A DNA stretch of 5,185 nucleotides from an uncultured Halioglobus sp. (GTDB lineage: Bacteria; Pseudomonadota; Gammaproteobacteria; Pseudomonadales; Halieaceae), in NCBI GenBank assembly GCA_905480565.1, contig CAJQQW010000431.1:1-5185 (forward strand), in the 5' to 3' direction. Below, in pieces: positions 4,608-5,185 of the stretch; within the stretch, counting starts at the first letter, position 1; each line of letters begins with the position of its first letter. The notes under the pieces are model-generated. The model was given only the letters and a program-made list of their open reading frames with translations. It did not search any database and was not told the origin of the DNA. A program made the position numbers and the translations under genes.

Positions 4608-5185
4608 ATGCAAGACAATGGCTTATACCGTACAGATTCAATGGGTATTGAATCTGCGCTGAGTACCAACAAGGTACTTAAAAATACCTACATGTTGCTG
4701 GGCATGACATTGCTGTTCAGTGCTGTCACCGCCGGTATCTCTATGGCAATGGGAATGAGTCATGGCATGGCCCTGGTTTTCATGCTCGTGGGTTTTGGCC
4801 TGCTTTTTGTCGTAAACCGACTGGCTGACAGCTCCAAAGGCCTGCTGGCGATTTTTGCCTTTACCGGCGTAATGGGCGCCTCTATCGGCCCCATGCTTAA
4901 CTACTACCTCGCAATGCCGGGCGGCCACTCGCTGGTCATGCAGGCGCTGGGCGGTACTGCGATCGTATTTTTTGGCCTGTCAGCTTACGCGCTGACCACC
5001 CGCAAGGATTTCTCCTACATGGGCGGATTCCTTATGGTGGGCCTGCTTGTGGCAGTCGTCGCAATGATCGCTAATATCTTCCTGGCGATTCCTGCGCTGT
5101 CCTTGACGATTTCTGCCGCTGTCGTGATGATCATGTCTGGCCTTATCCTGTTCGACACCAGCCGCATCATCAATGGTGGTGAGAC
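4608..5185 (+). CDS. yccA: YccA, Bax inhibitor-1 family, FtsH modulator (3' end cut by window)
   Basis: It encodes 192 codons running off the right edge; E. coli YccA has 219 residues, so roughly 27 are missing. Recognised by long matches with YccA: NKVLKNTYMLLGMTLLFSA (22-40), FAFTGVMG then GPMLNYYL (84-101), ALGGTAIVFFGLSAYALTTR (113-132), ANIFLAIPALSLTISA (155-170), and LFDTSRIINGGE (181-192). Six membrane segments are visible (about 26-47, 52-70, 78-98, 109-130, 137-159, 165-184), and the seventh of the family lies beyond the edge. In E. coli, YccA is an inner-membrane substrate and inhibitor of the FtsH protease that protects SecY when the translocon jams. D183 in LFDTSR is where E. coli has Glu and where YetJ-type family members have a pH-sensing Asp. 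GGAG (4598-4601) lies six bases from the ATG at 4608; in-frame ATGs at 4587 and 4596 have no comparable site. Confidence 0.93.
   Translation, partial: MQDNGLYRTDSMGIESALSTNKVLKNTYMLLGMTLLFSAVTAGISMAMGMSHGMALVFMLVGFGLLFVVNRLADSSKGLLAIFAFTGVMGASIGPMLNYYLAMPGGHSLVMQALGGTAIVFFGLSAYALTTRKDFSYMGGFLMVGLLVAVVAMIANIFLAIPALSLTISAAVVMIMSGLILFDTSRIINGGE

Noticed and set aside
4638..4928. 96-codon minus-strand frame, His- and Gln-rich
   Set aside because: It is antisense to yccA, whose identity is certain; the His richness comes from reversed ATG and GTG codons.

Overview
The window suggests a gammaproteobacterium, probably marine. The right-edge gene aligns closely by eye with Escherichia coli YccA. A secreted formylglycine sulfatase and a DUF2092 periplasmic protein suit a marine or polymer-using heterotroph. 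The genus cannot be fixed from this sequence; a Halieaceae/Cellvibrionales-like bacterium is only a guess from gene content.

Layout, left to right. Positions 1-217 are AT-rich (about 39% G+C by hand count) and hold no recognisable gene. At 218-285 the sequence becomes a perfect 3' two-thirds of a tRNA-Ser(UGA) ending in CCA, but the 5' third does not fold properly. G+C then jumps to about 62% over 301-480. This is the pattern of an attachment-site copy at the end of an integrated element, with the element to the left and the older chromosome to the right. From 286 to 667 there is no convincing gene, only an open frame without a start (to 498) and a small inverted repeat.

A two-gene minus-strand unit follows: a secreted DUF2092 protein (1660 down to 881) and, 24 bp downstream, a small secreted or membrane-anchored protein with an Arg-rich tail (856 down to 668). 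Their upstream region (1661-1964) is shared with a divergent plus-strand gene. It holds a GC-rich nested hairpin and a separate 8-bp perfect inverted repeat.

The plus strand then carries an uncharacterised multi-pass membrane protein with a TTG start (1965-2594), a 560-residue secreted S1-type sulfatase (2759-4441) with all the main active-site motifs, and the first 192 codons of yccA (4608 to the right edge). Gaps of about 165 bp separate these three genes, so they are probably separate transcription units and not an operon.

No CRISPR array, insertion sequence or recognisable defence system is visible. The most informative points are the tRNA-remnant boundary, the DUF2092/Arg-rich small protein pair and the structured divergent intergenic region.
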